Of a stretch of 40,345 bases of DNA, positions 21,701-30,260 are shown piece after piece (within the stretch, counting starts at the first letter, position 1; every line of letters starts with the position of its first letter). Position numbers and translations under genes: made by a program. The stretch is from positions 1 to 40,345 of the forward strand of contig JAULBX010027186.1 of NCBI GenBank assembly GCA_032358255.1, read 5' to 3'. Source of the stretch: Heterotrichella gracilis. Lineage: Eukaryota; Sar; Xanthophyceae; Tribonematales; Xanthonemataceae. Under the pieces are notes generated by a model. That model searched no databases. It was not told the DNA's origin and saw only the letters and a list, made by a program, of their open reading frames with translations.

Positions 21701-24646
21701 CCAGCTGCGCCAGGCCAGCCACCACCTGCTCCAGCCTGCCTTGCGCCAGCGCCCCCGCGTGCGTGAGGTAGCCCCCCATCTGGCCCAGCAGCTCCTTGTA
21801 GATTGAGAACAGCTTGTCCAGGGCGCCCTCGGCGATGTCCAGCGTGGGGAGGGCTGCGCGAGGAGAGGGACAAGGTTGTAGGGTTTAGGACTCAATGCAC
21901 ATAGTGGTGGTGGCGATGGTGATTCCATGGCAACATTGTTAATAGTGTAACTTCACATGATAGCGAGGCGTTCCCCACTAGCATGCCTGGTGACCATAGT
22001 TGTATATGTCGATTTGCAAGTGCATTTGCAAGTGCATTTAGCATGCATTCTAATCATCATCGTAAATGCAGTTGAAGATCTTATCATATATACCCCGTGG
22101 CAAGGAGTCATTGCCCACCAGGCATGCAATTGTAATTGCATATGGTCCATATAATATAGATTTTAATTGTAACTTGGAATTTGGATTGTGATTGCACCAC
22201 ACTTACGTGGCAGGAAGTCGTTCCCCACCAGCATGCACAGCAGCACAAAGTCGTCCACCACGCGCTCCAGGTCAAACTTGAAGGGGAGCGAGTCGGAGCG
22301 GAACTCCAGCTCAAGGTACTCGCGAAGCAGCCTGGGAAGAGTTTGAAGGGGGGTGTTACGGGGGAGTCCCTTCACAAAGGTGTTGATGTGCTGTGGTCAT
22401 ATGTAGTAAACATGCGCACATGCTTTGGGTCGTGGGCTATGAAGCATGGAATATGAGCTATCATCAAGCGCATGTGCATGGCAGGATTGTGCGCCCCCCT
22501 TACAACAGTCAGCACCCACATCACCCCCTCCTCATGTGGCCTATGCAACACTAGCACGCGCACGAATGCGCCCGTGCAGTCCCCTTCATACCCCATTCAA
22601 CTCCGCCAACCCACCACCTGGTACAGGATTAAGCCATCAGCACAGCAATCCCCCTTCACCCCACCCCCACCAACACCCCAGCCCACGCACCCTATCTGGA
22701 ACAGGATGAAGTGCTCCGCGCAGGGGTTCTCTATCACCTCCCTGGAGGGCTGGCCCCGGTTTCCCCCACTGTAGCTCACCACCTCCCGCAGCAGGCAAAA
22801 GTGCGGCTCATGGGTGACCAGGGCCAGCATGATGAGGTCGGCATCCAGGCCGTACATGCAGTGGCGCTGGTTGGGCGCAAAGGCGCCTGCCTTCTTCAAG
22901 AGGCGGATGTACTCCATGATCTTGTGCTCGCCCTCGCCGGGGATGTCGTGGCCTGGTAAGGGATTGGAAAGATGTTTTTCGAATTTAGAAAACACGGGGA
23001 ATTTATATGAGCTTGAGGTTTCAGGGCCTGTGAAGTATAGGTTTTGCATGCAGTGGGGCTAGTTGAGCGGGAGGCGGCGCGCGTTTCCAGTACTCGTGGT
23101 GTGGTGCCTCGTGAATCAATACTGAGGATGCCAGGGCATTGGGGAGGGGGTTCTTGATGGCAGTGAAGTTCATGGTCATGAATGATTTCAGGGTCATTAA
23201 GCTGTGCACAGATGAGTCGCAGCATCCAGACACACACCTGACAGCACGATCTGGGGGCGTTGCCACGCGGGATCCTCCGAGATCTTCTTGCGCACAAAGA
23301 AGCGCAGGTGCGCGTTGAGGCGGGACATGAACTCCGTCCCGGGGGTGATGCAGTTGGAGTCAAAGGCTTCGCCCTCCGGCACAGGCTCGCCCTTGCGTTT
23401 GGCCGCCTCTAGGGCCTAAGAGGGTGTGCTTTAGGGCTTTAGGGGAAGAAGGGGTTATATACAGCAAGGGCGTGCGGCGGGTATCCAGTGGTGATGAATA
23501 CCGGGGGATATGGGACCATGCGGGCGTGGTTTGGGGTGAGGCAGATAAAGAGTCAAAGGCCTCCCCCTCAGGCACAGGCTCGCCTTTGCGCTTGGCCGCC
23601 CCCAGGGTCTGGGAGGGTGTTGTTTAGGGTTTAAGAAGCAAGAAGGGGGTTGGAAGAGAATTTAGGTAGGCAAGGGCGTCTGCGGGTGCTTGTTGGGCGC
23701 CCTAGAGGCAATGCGCAGCGGTCAGGCATGGCGCCAGGCGCGTATAGTGAGGAGCGTGCAGGAGGTGAGGCGTGTAATGGGGATGACGGTGATCAAACCA
23801 CGCGTTGCAAGGAACGCACAACAGTGGAGCACGGCGCTATAATCAGCATGCCACCATGAGTTGTGCTGAGGGACAGGTGGTGGTGGGAGTGGTCAAGTAT
23901 AATGTTGTAGGGGGTTGCAGCACCCACCTCCTCCCTCTCCTTAGCTGTCTTGAACCGCCTGGACCGCTGCTGGTTCATCTTGGCCCGAGGCGCGCACCCT
24001 GCACAGGGTTCACACCAAGGGTAATGAGCACAACCCCTTCGCACCCATGTCCCAGCACAGGCGCAAGTGCACAGGCCTAGCATGTTTCTGAGAGAAATCA
24101 GCACAGCAGCCTGTGTTGCTGTGCGATGTGCAACTATATGGTTGTGGGTCTAGTTAATTGCATCTCAGCGGGTGCTCAAGAGCATTGCCATTCCCTGCGC
24201 CACCTCCCCTTAACCAGTGCGCCCTGTTCAAGGAAGGCTGGGTAATGAATCCCTTTGTCAAATCTTCTGAGAGGAGGTGGCTCTCCTTACCATCAACAGC
24301 CATGAACAGCAGCTTCTGGGGCTTGACGATTTGGAACAGCTTGTCCAGATAGGTGAAGATGCGCAGCACCATCTCCTCCTCCGTGAGCCGCTGGTTGGGG
24401 TTGTTGCCGTGCGTGCAGTTGTGGATGATGCCGTTCATGTCCAGGTACAGGTTGTCGAAGCACGGGATGGAGCTGGAGCTCACTGGCTGGTTCACCAGGG
24501 GGTAGCGCTCGCTCAGCCAGCGGTAGAACTTGGGGATCCCTGGTACGGCACAGGGCACGGCATTCAATGCGATTGAGGTGTGGGTTTGGTTGTAATTACT
24601 TTGTGGGGGGGTAATGATGGATTAATAGGTGGGCAGACTCACCCAT
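9757..24646 (-). CDS. XRN1: XRN1-type cytoplasmic 5'-3' exoribonuclease with a long leucine-motif tail
   Basis: Exons, 5' to 3': 24646-24643, 24539-24291, 23998-23928, 23415-23238, 22952-22691, 22331-22207, 21853-21672, 21013-20834, 20575-20468, 20114-19818, 19251-19026, 18722-18589, 18254-18108, 17789-17562, 17248-17126, 17017-16841, 16435-16252, 15782-15584, 15050-14906, 14525-14369, 13907-13658, 13225-13006, 12831-12499, 12255-12093, 11744-11415, 10978-10758, 10535-10406, 10166-9757. Total 5433 nt, 1810 aa. It starts [15 protein letters not shown]; the first exon carries only ATGG. The metal-binding nuclease residues are visible: D35, D84, E174 and E176 ([13 protein letters not shown]), D204 and D206 (YGLDAD), D293 (VGNDFLP). 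The conserved second block follows, with [22 protein letters not shown]1/SH3-like segment ([16 protein letters not shown]) near 1126-1200 separates XRN1 from XRN2/XRN4. Role: degradation of decapped mRNA. Residues after about 1209 are low-complexity with repeated LLxxL motifs. Exon 24 uses a GC donor. Confidence 0.92.
10406..13225 (-). other. XRN1: XRN1 C-terminal tail exons 22-28 encoding the repeated leucine motif
   Basis: Seven consecutive exons (exon 28 extends on to 9757) encode about 600 Pro/Ala/Gln/Gly-rich residues. They carry [11 protein letters not shown] (about 1234), GLALLNALK (1274), [10 protein letters not shown] (1419), [11 protein letters not shown] (1458), [11 protein letters not shown] (1492), [11 protein letters not shown] (1525), [10 protein letters not shown] (1559), [11 protein letters not shown] (1586), [11 protein letters not shown] (1618), [11 protein letters not shown] (1644), [10 protein letters not shown] (1681) and [12 protein letters not shown] (1721). 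Each is an isolated short amphipathic helix candidate in disorder. The function is unknown. Leucine-rich helical motifs in disordered tails of decapping factors bind partner domains, which makes docking in decay granules a reasonable inference. Confidence 0.8.
12008..12116 (-). repeat. duplicated edge of XRN1 exon 24
   Basis: The exon 24 3' end and following TTTAGGG-like intron bases (about 12064-12116) have a diverged second copy at about 12008-12060. The GC donor at 12092-12091 lies in the first copy. Confidence 0.65.
13489..13742 (-). repeat. duplicated 3' edge of XRN1 exon 21
   Basis: The end of exon 21 (13658-13742), encoding [12 protein letters not shown] and the donor GCGAG|GTGGGT, has a diverged copy at about 13489-13563 encoding [13 protein letters not shown] with the same donor. 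The copy has no acceptor in the right phase to be inserted as a cassette. Confidence 0.8.
14262..14322. repeat. CATTACATTA-type short tandem repeat
   Basis: This is a twofold tandem repeat of an AT-rich unit containing CATTACATTACATTACTTT, inside the XRN1 intron between exons 20 and 21. Confidence 0.8.
15123..15292. mobile_element. 170-bp MITE-like inverted-repeat element
   Basis: Arms 15123-15174 and 15242-15292 are nearly perfect reverse complements, running from TTCCTGGTGGCA inward to AGGTCCTCAAAGATGCATCT. About 67 bases lie between them and there is no coding capacity. A diverged single arm follows at 15301-15342. No clear target-site duplication is visible. It lies in the XRN1 intron between exons 18 and 19. 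Confidence 0.75.
15375..15440. repeat. hairpin-forming inverted repeat (24-bp arms, 18-base loop)
   Basis: Left arm 15375-15398 (GTATTCGCAACACAGTGCAT...) pairs with 15417-15440 with two mismatches. It directly follows the MITE-like element and may be part of a larger nested insertion. Confidence 0.75.
16066..16313 (-). repeat. duplicated 3' edge of XRN1 exon 17
   Basis: The exon 17 end and donor (16251-16313) are copied at 16066-16128, about 185 bases further into the intron. The copy retains the donor CACAGG|T context and the coding sense [10 protein letters not shown] with changes. Confidence 0.85.
16387..16667 (-). repeat. duplicated 5' edge of XRN1 exon 17 (two extra copies)
   Basis: The exon 17 acceptor and first codons (around 16387-16450, CCGCAG|GGCCAGCACCTGCC on the minus strand) recur at about 16493-16557 and 16617-16667 in the upstream intron, each with a CGCAG acceptor. 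Both ends of this one exon have therefore been copied. Confidence 0.8.
19431..19910 (-). repeat. duplicated 3' edge of XRN1 exon 10 (two extra partial copies)
   Basis: The exon 10 segment encoding [18 protein letters not shown] with its donor (about 19818-19900) has a copy at 19624-19709, donor included. A more internal fragment of exon 10 recurs at 19431-19485. All lie in the following intron. Confidence 0.8.
20120..20310. repeat. GT-rich degenerate repeat with TTTAGGG units
   Basis: This is a simple-sequence stretch of GTGGGTTTGTG-like units on the plus strand, ending in TTAGGGTTTAGGGTTT near 20259-20279. It fills much of the XRN1 intron between exons 9 and 10. Confidence 0.75.
21150..21725 (-). 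repeat. XRN1: XRN1 tandem array of four 54-nt phase-0 exon cassettes
   Basis: The last 54 nt of exon 7 (21725-21672) encode [18 protein letters not shown]. Three further copies lie downstream at 21567-21514 ([18 protein letters not shown]), 21371-21318 ([18 protein letters not shown]) and 21203-21150 ([18 protein letters not shown]). Each is preceded by CAG and followed by GCG|GTGAGG or GCG|GTAAGG, and is exactly 18 codons in phase 0. Each could be spliced in without changing the frame, lengthening a helical linker after the catalytic core by up to 54 residues. The reported CDS omits them. Confidence 0.85.
23357..23620 (-). repeat. duplicated 5' edge of XRN1 exon 4
   Basis: The exon 4 acceptor and first 20 codons (23357-23428; [18 protein letters not shown]) recur at 23550-23620 in the upstream intron, with similar coding sense and a CCCAG acceptor. 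Translation of that copy then runs into a stop. Confidence 0.85.
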
Positions 24647-26237
24647 CGTGATAGGTAGCGCCTGGTTCCGTGGCCGAGGCGAACTGGTCCTGCCAAGGGT
24701 GCAAAGCTGCAACGGTACAACAACGGCAACGCAGGTTCCTTGCGCTCTGTATTATGCAAAAGGAGTACAACTTGGTGCAAAGGGCAAAGTATCAGTGCCC
24801 AACAAGTGGGTTCTCAACCATCGACAAGCACACAACGCCAATCAACGACACCATATGCATGCTATCATTAACACATTTCCCCCACGGATGTCCTCCTTCG
24901 GCGCCATCCCCACAGGTTGGCAGCGCATATTCAACAATAGGTTATAGTTTGGTCTTTAGCTGTACGCTACAGCTGCGGCGTGGGCAATCCCAGTGCATCT
25001 AGGCCTTGTTCAGGACACGAACGATACGGTCAACACCAGCGAGGACGGTAGAGGGAATTAATGCATGCATGCATGTGCGAAGTTGCGTGTGCCAACTGGG
25101 CACGGGTTGCCGATATTAGCCTTAAACGAACAACCAATAAAGTCTCTCGAGATAGCTTGATTTTCCCTCAAAGCTGGCCTGTTTGGTACCTGTTCCCGGT
25201 GAGCTACCCACATCGCATCCGAGGCACACAGACACCCAATATATGTGCTGTATAATTTGACAACCTGCAACCCACATCCGTGAGGCTCACGCACAGCCAT
25301 CCCCGCTTTTTTCTTCAGCCTGCTCTTTTCCTGCAGTCTCCAAGCGCTGGTTTGGTTACTCCTACTGTTCCTCCTACTGTTGCTTGTTCCTCCTACTGTT
25401 GCTTGTAGCGATCTCCTGGGACCGCAGGTGATATGCTTCTTAGTTTCCAAACCTTTTCCAAAGGTTTTGGCTGCCACCTTGTCTGTTTCCGCCAGTTGCT
25501 CCCACCTCTGCCCTTGACTTGCTCGTTCTGCCTCCTGTGCTGCATGTTGACGCTCACCAAGCCTTGGTATGGTTCAGTTGCCACACCCCGTTTCTACCCA
25601 TCTCCCAGTTCCCTCACAGCCGTCACTGCTGTGTCAACCGCGCAGGGCTTGAGGACCACGATGTTTACCTGTCAGCTTTCAATGTATCGCCACGCCGGGG
25701 TCCTGTGCAGGAGCTCAGCAAGGCTCCGCCCTCGCATGGGCCCACGCCCAGCCCCTGAGAACAGGTCCAGGTCGATGGAAAACAAGCTTACCAGGCTGGC
25801 AGCTATCAACTTTGTGCCACAACCGACTACTTTGTGCCTTCACCGGTGCTGCTGAGCTGCCAGGGTTGTGGGTTGTTCAACATAAACCTTGCCCCTTGTG
25901 CGTGCAGGGGTAATGGGACGAACCACCCCACGTCGTCCACGCCGCTCCTGCCACCTGCATGGTGTGCGCCGCTCGTGCGATGGTTTGCACCTACCCCCGG
26001 CAATGCGGCGATTTGTTGCCTGTGTTGCTGGCACCCACCTGCCAGGGACCCTGTTCCCCGACCTGGACGACTGGCCTGAGTGGCAAAAGGTGCGCCCTGC
26101 CCTGCCAGGCTTCCCCAATCCCCATATGTTCAACTCGCTCCTTGTTAAACGCCGCTCTTTGCTTGTCGCAGCTTGCAGTCTTGCTTGCTACACCGCTTGC
26201 TCTGGCGCGGCTGGTTACGTGTGTACAGGAATCCCAG
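24647..26237. other. XRN1 upstream region and unresolved 5' part of the first unknown gene copy
   Basis: This contains the XRN1 5' UTR/promoter (leftmost few hundred bases, minus sense) and, from about 24765, the first copy of the segmental duplication. Two overlapping frames stay open in both copies around 25640-25855 (one contains KAPPSHGPTPS, the other ENRSRS and CLHRCC at its end), so I cannot choose the 5' exons of the small gene. A short CCTCCTACTGTTGCTTGTT tandem repeat lies near 25370-25410. Confidence 0.5.
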
Positions 26238-26974
26238 GACGCATTCCTGGAAGCGTATGTGGACGCAGAACTGGACAAACGGCTGGGGCAGGCGAGGGTT
26301 GCAGTCAAGACCGCAGATGCCGAACGGATCATCATTGTAAGCCTTATGACTCGTGTGCCTGTTCATTCGTCCTTTGACACGTTTACGCCCCCCTGGCTGG
26401 TGGATGTGCTCGTCCCCTATAGGCATATATGGCATTCTCTTGTGGTATGTCGCCTTACTGGTGCATACTGTTTGGTGGCTGTGTTCTGGCAACACCATGG
26501 CTGTGAAGACCTCAAGTCGCGTGGGATCAATAGATGGTTCAAATTGTGCCAGGAAGAGCTGCGTGGCGCCGCATGTGCAAGAGTGACTGCTAATCTGGCT
26601 GTATTGCTAAAATGCATGTAACTAATTAAATCAGTGACTATGGCTGTGAAGAGGTGCGGTGGTGGTCGCAGGTGGAAGCCTATGTCAAGGACCGGTCTGC
26701 AAACTACGTGCTCATCGATAAGCGGGGCAAGTTTGCCGGGGACCTGAAGGAGGGCGCTGGTGACAGGGCGCGAGCACTGACAGACTTTGTGTTTAAGAGC
26801 CTGCCCGATGCGGTGAAAGCCAAGCGCAAGCCGGTTGCCCTCAAGGTGGTGTTTGATAACGGTAGCATGGTGGGCAATGACAACGTGTTGGACATCAAGG
26901 GGTGGCCATGCCCCGAGCTGCGCAACATCCTGAATGGTGTGAGGACAATGCGCATTTATCTGACAGACGAATAG
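26238..26974 (+). CDS. unrecognised small protein, paralogue 1 (last two exons)
   Basis: Exons 26238-26336 and 26672-26974 join in phase 0 and end in TAG: 133 residues plus stop. The first exon encodes an acidic/basic helical segment (EAYVDAELDKRLGQARVAVK); the second is a roughly 100-residue domain with FAGDLKEGAGD, a DFVFKSLPD block and the terminus YLTDE. The second copy (30261-30848) conserves the exon boundaries, both splice sites and the reading frame, including length differences in multiples of three, which is good evidence of coding. I do not recognise the family and see no signal peptide or membrane segment. Upstream exons certainly exist but are unresolved. The gene is divergent from XRN1. 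Confidence 0.6.
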
Positions 26975-27040
26975 ACCAGCCTGCAAGAAGGTATGGAATT
27001 ATCGGTTTCATAACAGTTCCATAATTTAAAACAAAAATGC

Positions 27041-27096
27041 TGTTTATTGTTTTCAAACTACCAACATATCTAATGGTAGTTTAAAACAATAAACAT
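27041..27096. repeat. AT-rich foldback (22-bp arms)
   Basis: TGTTTATTGTTTTCAAACTA at 27041 pairs with the sequence ending at 27096, across a loop of about 10 bases. It lies just after the stop of paralogue 1 and is absent from copy 2. Confidence 0.8.
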
Positions 27097-27540
27097 AGGG
27101 TTATTGGTTTAAATCTACGATAATTACTTTTCTTTATGTACTATGTGCCGCGTGCTCCTTGTTTGCTTTCCATACTTGCACCTTACGAGGGCTAGTCAGC
27201 ATACTTGTCTTGCGTTTTGTCCTTGTGCTTTGTGAGGGTTTGCTTTAGGGGCTAGGCGCGCGGTTGATGGCTGCGCATGCAGAGCGCTTGTGCTGGGACG
27301 AGTTTTGCTTGCCGGTGCAACCACAGCCTAAACTGTGTTGTGCACTGTGACCACTTGTTAATGCCAGGCAGTTTGGTGCACCTTCATCTGCATAGCTGCG
27401 GCGCCTCTCATCTCCCGACTTCAAACTACAGACCGTTGTCATGTTGCAGGGTGTTGGGAGCTACCACGGCAGGGGTGAGTCCCCAGGAGAGGGCGGCTCG
27501 GAAGCCCCTTGCGACTACCTGGCACTTGCTTTGCTCACAG

Positions 27541-27864
27541 TTCAAGCTGACTCGCCTGGACGTCATGCGGAGCGAGTAGCGCCACACAGTTGGGCAAGGT
27601 GTCGGGGGGTGGGGGGAGCAGAGGCTGCATAACCTCGGCTCTCATAATTTCAGCTTATCAATGCCGTAGAATACAACCTGACAATCCCACCCGCTTTCCC
27701 ATCTGTTGCCATCCCCGGGGCGGGTGGGATGGGCAGGCTGTATTCTACGGCATTGGTAAGCTAAGGTTATGAGAGCTGGAGGCGTTGCAGCAGGAGGGTG
27801 GTGCTCTGCGCAAGGCGATGCAGCGCTGACTCACCTGGACGCCATGCTGAGTGACTACTGCTAA
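27541..27864 (+). other. possible extra 3' exons of the duplicated locus, copy 1
   Basis: After a CTCACAG acceptor, 27541-27579 reads FKLTRLDVMRSE and stops. A related frame LTHLDAMLSDYC with stop occurs at 27826-27864. Copy 2 has LKLTRMDVMLSE (31330-31368) and a related frame near 31565. The shared ending suggests repeated terminal exons or pseudo-exons; how they join to the main gene is not visible. Confidence 0.3.
27638..27776. repeat. long hairpin: 55-bp inverted repeat with 29-base loop
   Basis: Left arm 27638-27692 and right arm 27722-27776 are about 85-90% complementary, with the core ATGCCGTAGAATACA fully paired. Copy 2 of the locus keeps only a diverged right arm near 31450-31515. 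The hairpin could be a MITE or an inverted duplication; a transcript would fold into a miRNA-precursor-like stem. Confidence 0.8.
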
Positions 27865-28114
27865 ATGATGGGCATGCAGCGGGGGGGGAGGGGAACCGAG
27901 GGGATGTAGCGGCCATCATGTGGAGGAGGATGTTCCTTGAGGCCATTTCAGCCTAGTATTGAACTTCACGCATAGCTCTCAAGAGGAGGTCATTACGCGT
28001 GTGAAAGTGCACCGGTCAGGCAGACCAATTGCACATGCTGTTATGCTCAAAATCGGAGTTTGTGCGTTTGCATAGGCACTTTGAGAGTGCATGCATTGCC
28101 GCGGCGGCAGGTAA

Positions 28115-28251
28115 GTGCCAACTGCTAGGGCACCTACCATGATCCCTCATATATGCCCTCAAATGTTCACTCGGAGCAACCTCCTAGAGGGCATGTAGTG
28201 TGAGGGCATGTATAGTGAGGGCTCGTGCTAGGTGCCCCTAGCAGATGGCAC
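28115..28251. mobile_element. 137-bp MITE-like element with GTGCCA terminal inverted repeats
   Basis: The termini GTGCCAACTGCTAGGGCACC and the reverse complement of the right end, GTGCCATCTGCTAGGGGCAC, match closely. Similarity continues inward through CCCTCA...ATGCCCTC. No coding capacity and no certain target-site duplication. Confidence 0.7.
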
Positions 28252-28447
28252 TGCGCAGTCCAAACTGTCCAAATGGTACTGTCCAGTCAGGTAAAGCTAG
28301 AGTAGGTGCTGCAGCAGGTGCTTGTAAAACCATTAACTTTGTTCAACGGTGCACTTTGCTCAGCGGTGCCCCATGTTCACTGAACAGGGCACTTTTTTTT
28401 TCAGTGGTCAGTAAATGAGCATGCTTTTCCAGATGAATAACTGACGT

Positions 28448-28521
28448 AGAAGAAAGAAAGAAGGAAAGGGAACGCACAGAGGCGTAGTTAGGAGGCCACT
28501 GGCTCGCACCAGGGCATAGCC
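28448..28521 (-). mobile_element. dispersed CTTT-tailed repeat, copy b
   Basis: Reverse-complement match to 3448-3530, with the CCCTGGTGCGAGCCAGTGGC core and a degraded CTTT tail. Confidence 0.6.
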
Positions 28522-28542
28522 ACCACGGGTAGAAACTTTCTT

Positions 28543-28630
28543 GAAGAAGAAAGAAAGAAAGGGACGCGCAAAGGCGGAGTCAAGGGGCCCTGGCTCGCAA
28601 TAGGGCACCAACTAGCCAGAATGGCTGGCC
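28543..28630 (-). mobile_element. dispersed CTTT-tailed repeat, copy c
   Basis: Same orientation as copy b, lying immediately beside it. It includes a longer 5' end (GCCAGCCATTCTGGCTAGTT on the minus strand) shared with the copy at 40275. Confidence 0.6.
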
Positions 28631-28682
28631 AAAAGTATATATATCCCTGACTGGCTTGACTTGGGGGCTGTGTGCAAATGCT

Positions 28683-28730
28683 ATGGTGCCTTATTTACGC
28701 CTTTGGCGTCTATATTCTTTTCTTTTCTTT
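28683..28730 (+). mobile_element. diverged and shortened dispersed repeat, copy d
   Basis: ATGGTGCC, then TTTACGCCTTTGGCGTC and a CTTTT-rich tail resemble the family with an internal deletion. Confidence 0.4.
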
Positions 28731-28749
28731 ATACTAAAAAAAGAGCAAA

Positions 28750-30260
28750 GGTGCGGTAACGTCAGTTGGTGCAGGATAATTAAGGACAGCTGGACCTTTT
28801 GGATCGGTTTTCAGGTGGCTGTTGCACACGTAGCCCAATACTATTAGGCTACACTTGCAATTTGTTCATGTAGGGGTAGGGTTTAGGGTACAATTTTAGT
28901 GTACAACTGCCAGTTGACCTGGGCCAAGTTGTACGTACATTTGCACTCCAACCCACTTGCTGGTCACTGAAACTCTGTCCTTTGCACCGGTGATCCATCG
29001 ACAAGCACACAATTCCAGTCGACGACACCCATATTCTCTAGGATTAGTCACTAATTGTAAACAGTGTGCGCGGGAGGGATGTGGCATGAGTGGCGTTGTG
29101 CGGCAGTGAGGATCAGGCAAGGAAGGGGGTGAACAGGTGCCTGGAGAGGATGGTGCCGCAAGGTGAGTGCAACTTGGCAGCTAAAACCCTAAACCCTAAC
29201 CCATATGCATGCAACCAATGAGCAGTCCTCCCCACAGTTGTACTCCTTCTGCGCCAATTACACAGGTTGGCAGATATTGTTTAACTGATAGGTTGCAAAT
29301 GTGCCTTCAGCTGTGATAGCATAACACTGGCGCAACGCAAGTGCATCTAGGCCTTGGTTTACGCAAGAACGATACGGTCACACCAGCGAGGACGGTGGGG
29401 GGAAATGCATGCATGCATTGACAACTCCAAAGTTTGCATATGGCAGCTAAGCAGGGACAGATGCAAGTTTACCCGTGACTTGCAAGCTTTTTTGCATTTT
29501 TTAAGCGCTGGTTTGTGGGTTCTCGTCGGGCACCTGGTTTCTCCTCTGGTTACTAACCCATCTTCAGAGACCGCAGGTACGCTGCTTTGTTTCCAAACCT
29601 CTAGCTGCCACCTCCTCTGTACGCTGGCGGCTCCCCCACCCCTGTCCTCTTCTTGCTCGTTTTGCGTCCTGTGCTGCTTGTTGGCTCTCATTACATCCTT
29701 GCTTTTGTTCAGTTTTTACCCATATGGATGCATCTGCCAGTTCTCTCACAGCCAGTGCCACTGGCAACCGTGCAGGGCTTGAGGACCACGATGGCCAGCT
29801 GTCATCTGTCATCGCTTCATCGTGCCGGGGTGCTCTGCAGCGGCTCCGCAAAGCTCCGCCCTCGCATGGGCCCACGCCCAGTCTCTGAGAACAGGTCCAG
29901 GTCGTTAAAAAACAAGCGTGCAACCAGGCTGGCAGCTACCATTCTTGTGCCACAGTCAACTAAAGGGTGCCTTCACAGGTGCTGCTGAGCTGACAGGGGT
30001 GTGGGTTGTTCAACATAAAGCTTGCCCCTTGTGCGTGCAGGGGTAATGGGACAAACCACCCCACGTCCACGCCGCTCCTGCCACCTGCATGGTCTACCAC
30101 ACTGTTCACACCTACATTCACCTACATTCGGCGAGTGTTCACACCTACCTTCGGCAAGGTGGCGATATTGCTTGCTCCAGGGGTTAGCCTTTTTCCATCG
30201 AACTCAATTGGAGCAGAGCTGTTTCTGGTGATGATGGTTGTCTGCTTACAAGCTTCCCAG
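28750..30260. other. spacer and unresolved 5' part of the second unknown gene copy
   Basis: 28750-28940 shows nothing recognisable. From about 28940 it parallels 24765-26237. A TTTAGGG-type unit cluster lies at 29183-29199. An ATG at 29724 opens a short frame (MDASASSLTASATGNRAGLE) partly shared with copy 1, which lacks that ATG; the true first exon is uncertain. Confidence 0.45.

Larger units (their letters stand above)
24765..28020 (+). repeat. segmental duplication, copy 1
   Basis: Co-linear similarity with 28940-31860 runs from the CATCGACAAGCACACAA block (24819 here, 28998 there) through the small gene. It continues to the TTGAACTTCACGCATA block (about 27959 here, 31797 there). Exons are better conserved than introns. 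Copy 1 carries extra inverted repeats at 27041-27096 and 27638-27776. Confidence 0.85.

Noticed and set aside
21150..21725. The repeat array as a CRISPR or satellite
   Set aside because: The units are coding cassettes with splice sites, and the spacers are related introns, not unique spacers.
9757..24646. XRN2/XRN4 (nuclear type) assignment
   Set aside because: The LGDRVA...GARGTVVG D1 segment after the catalytic half is typical of XRN1, and no CCHC zinc knuckle is seen.
26417..26986. 189-codon minus-strand open frame over paralogue 1
   Set aside because: Antisense shadow of the conserved plus-strand exon; the corresponding frame in copy 2 is not similarly conserved.
27277..27579. 100-codon plus frame ending in FKLTRLDVMRSE as one continuous exon
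   Set aside because: In copy 2 the same frame contains a TGA just before the CTCACAG acceptor, so only the short terminal part is comparable.
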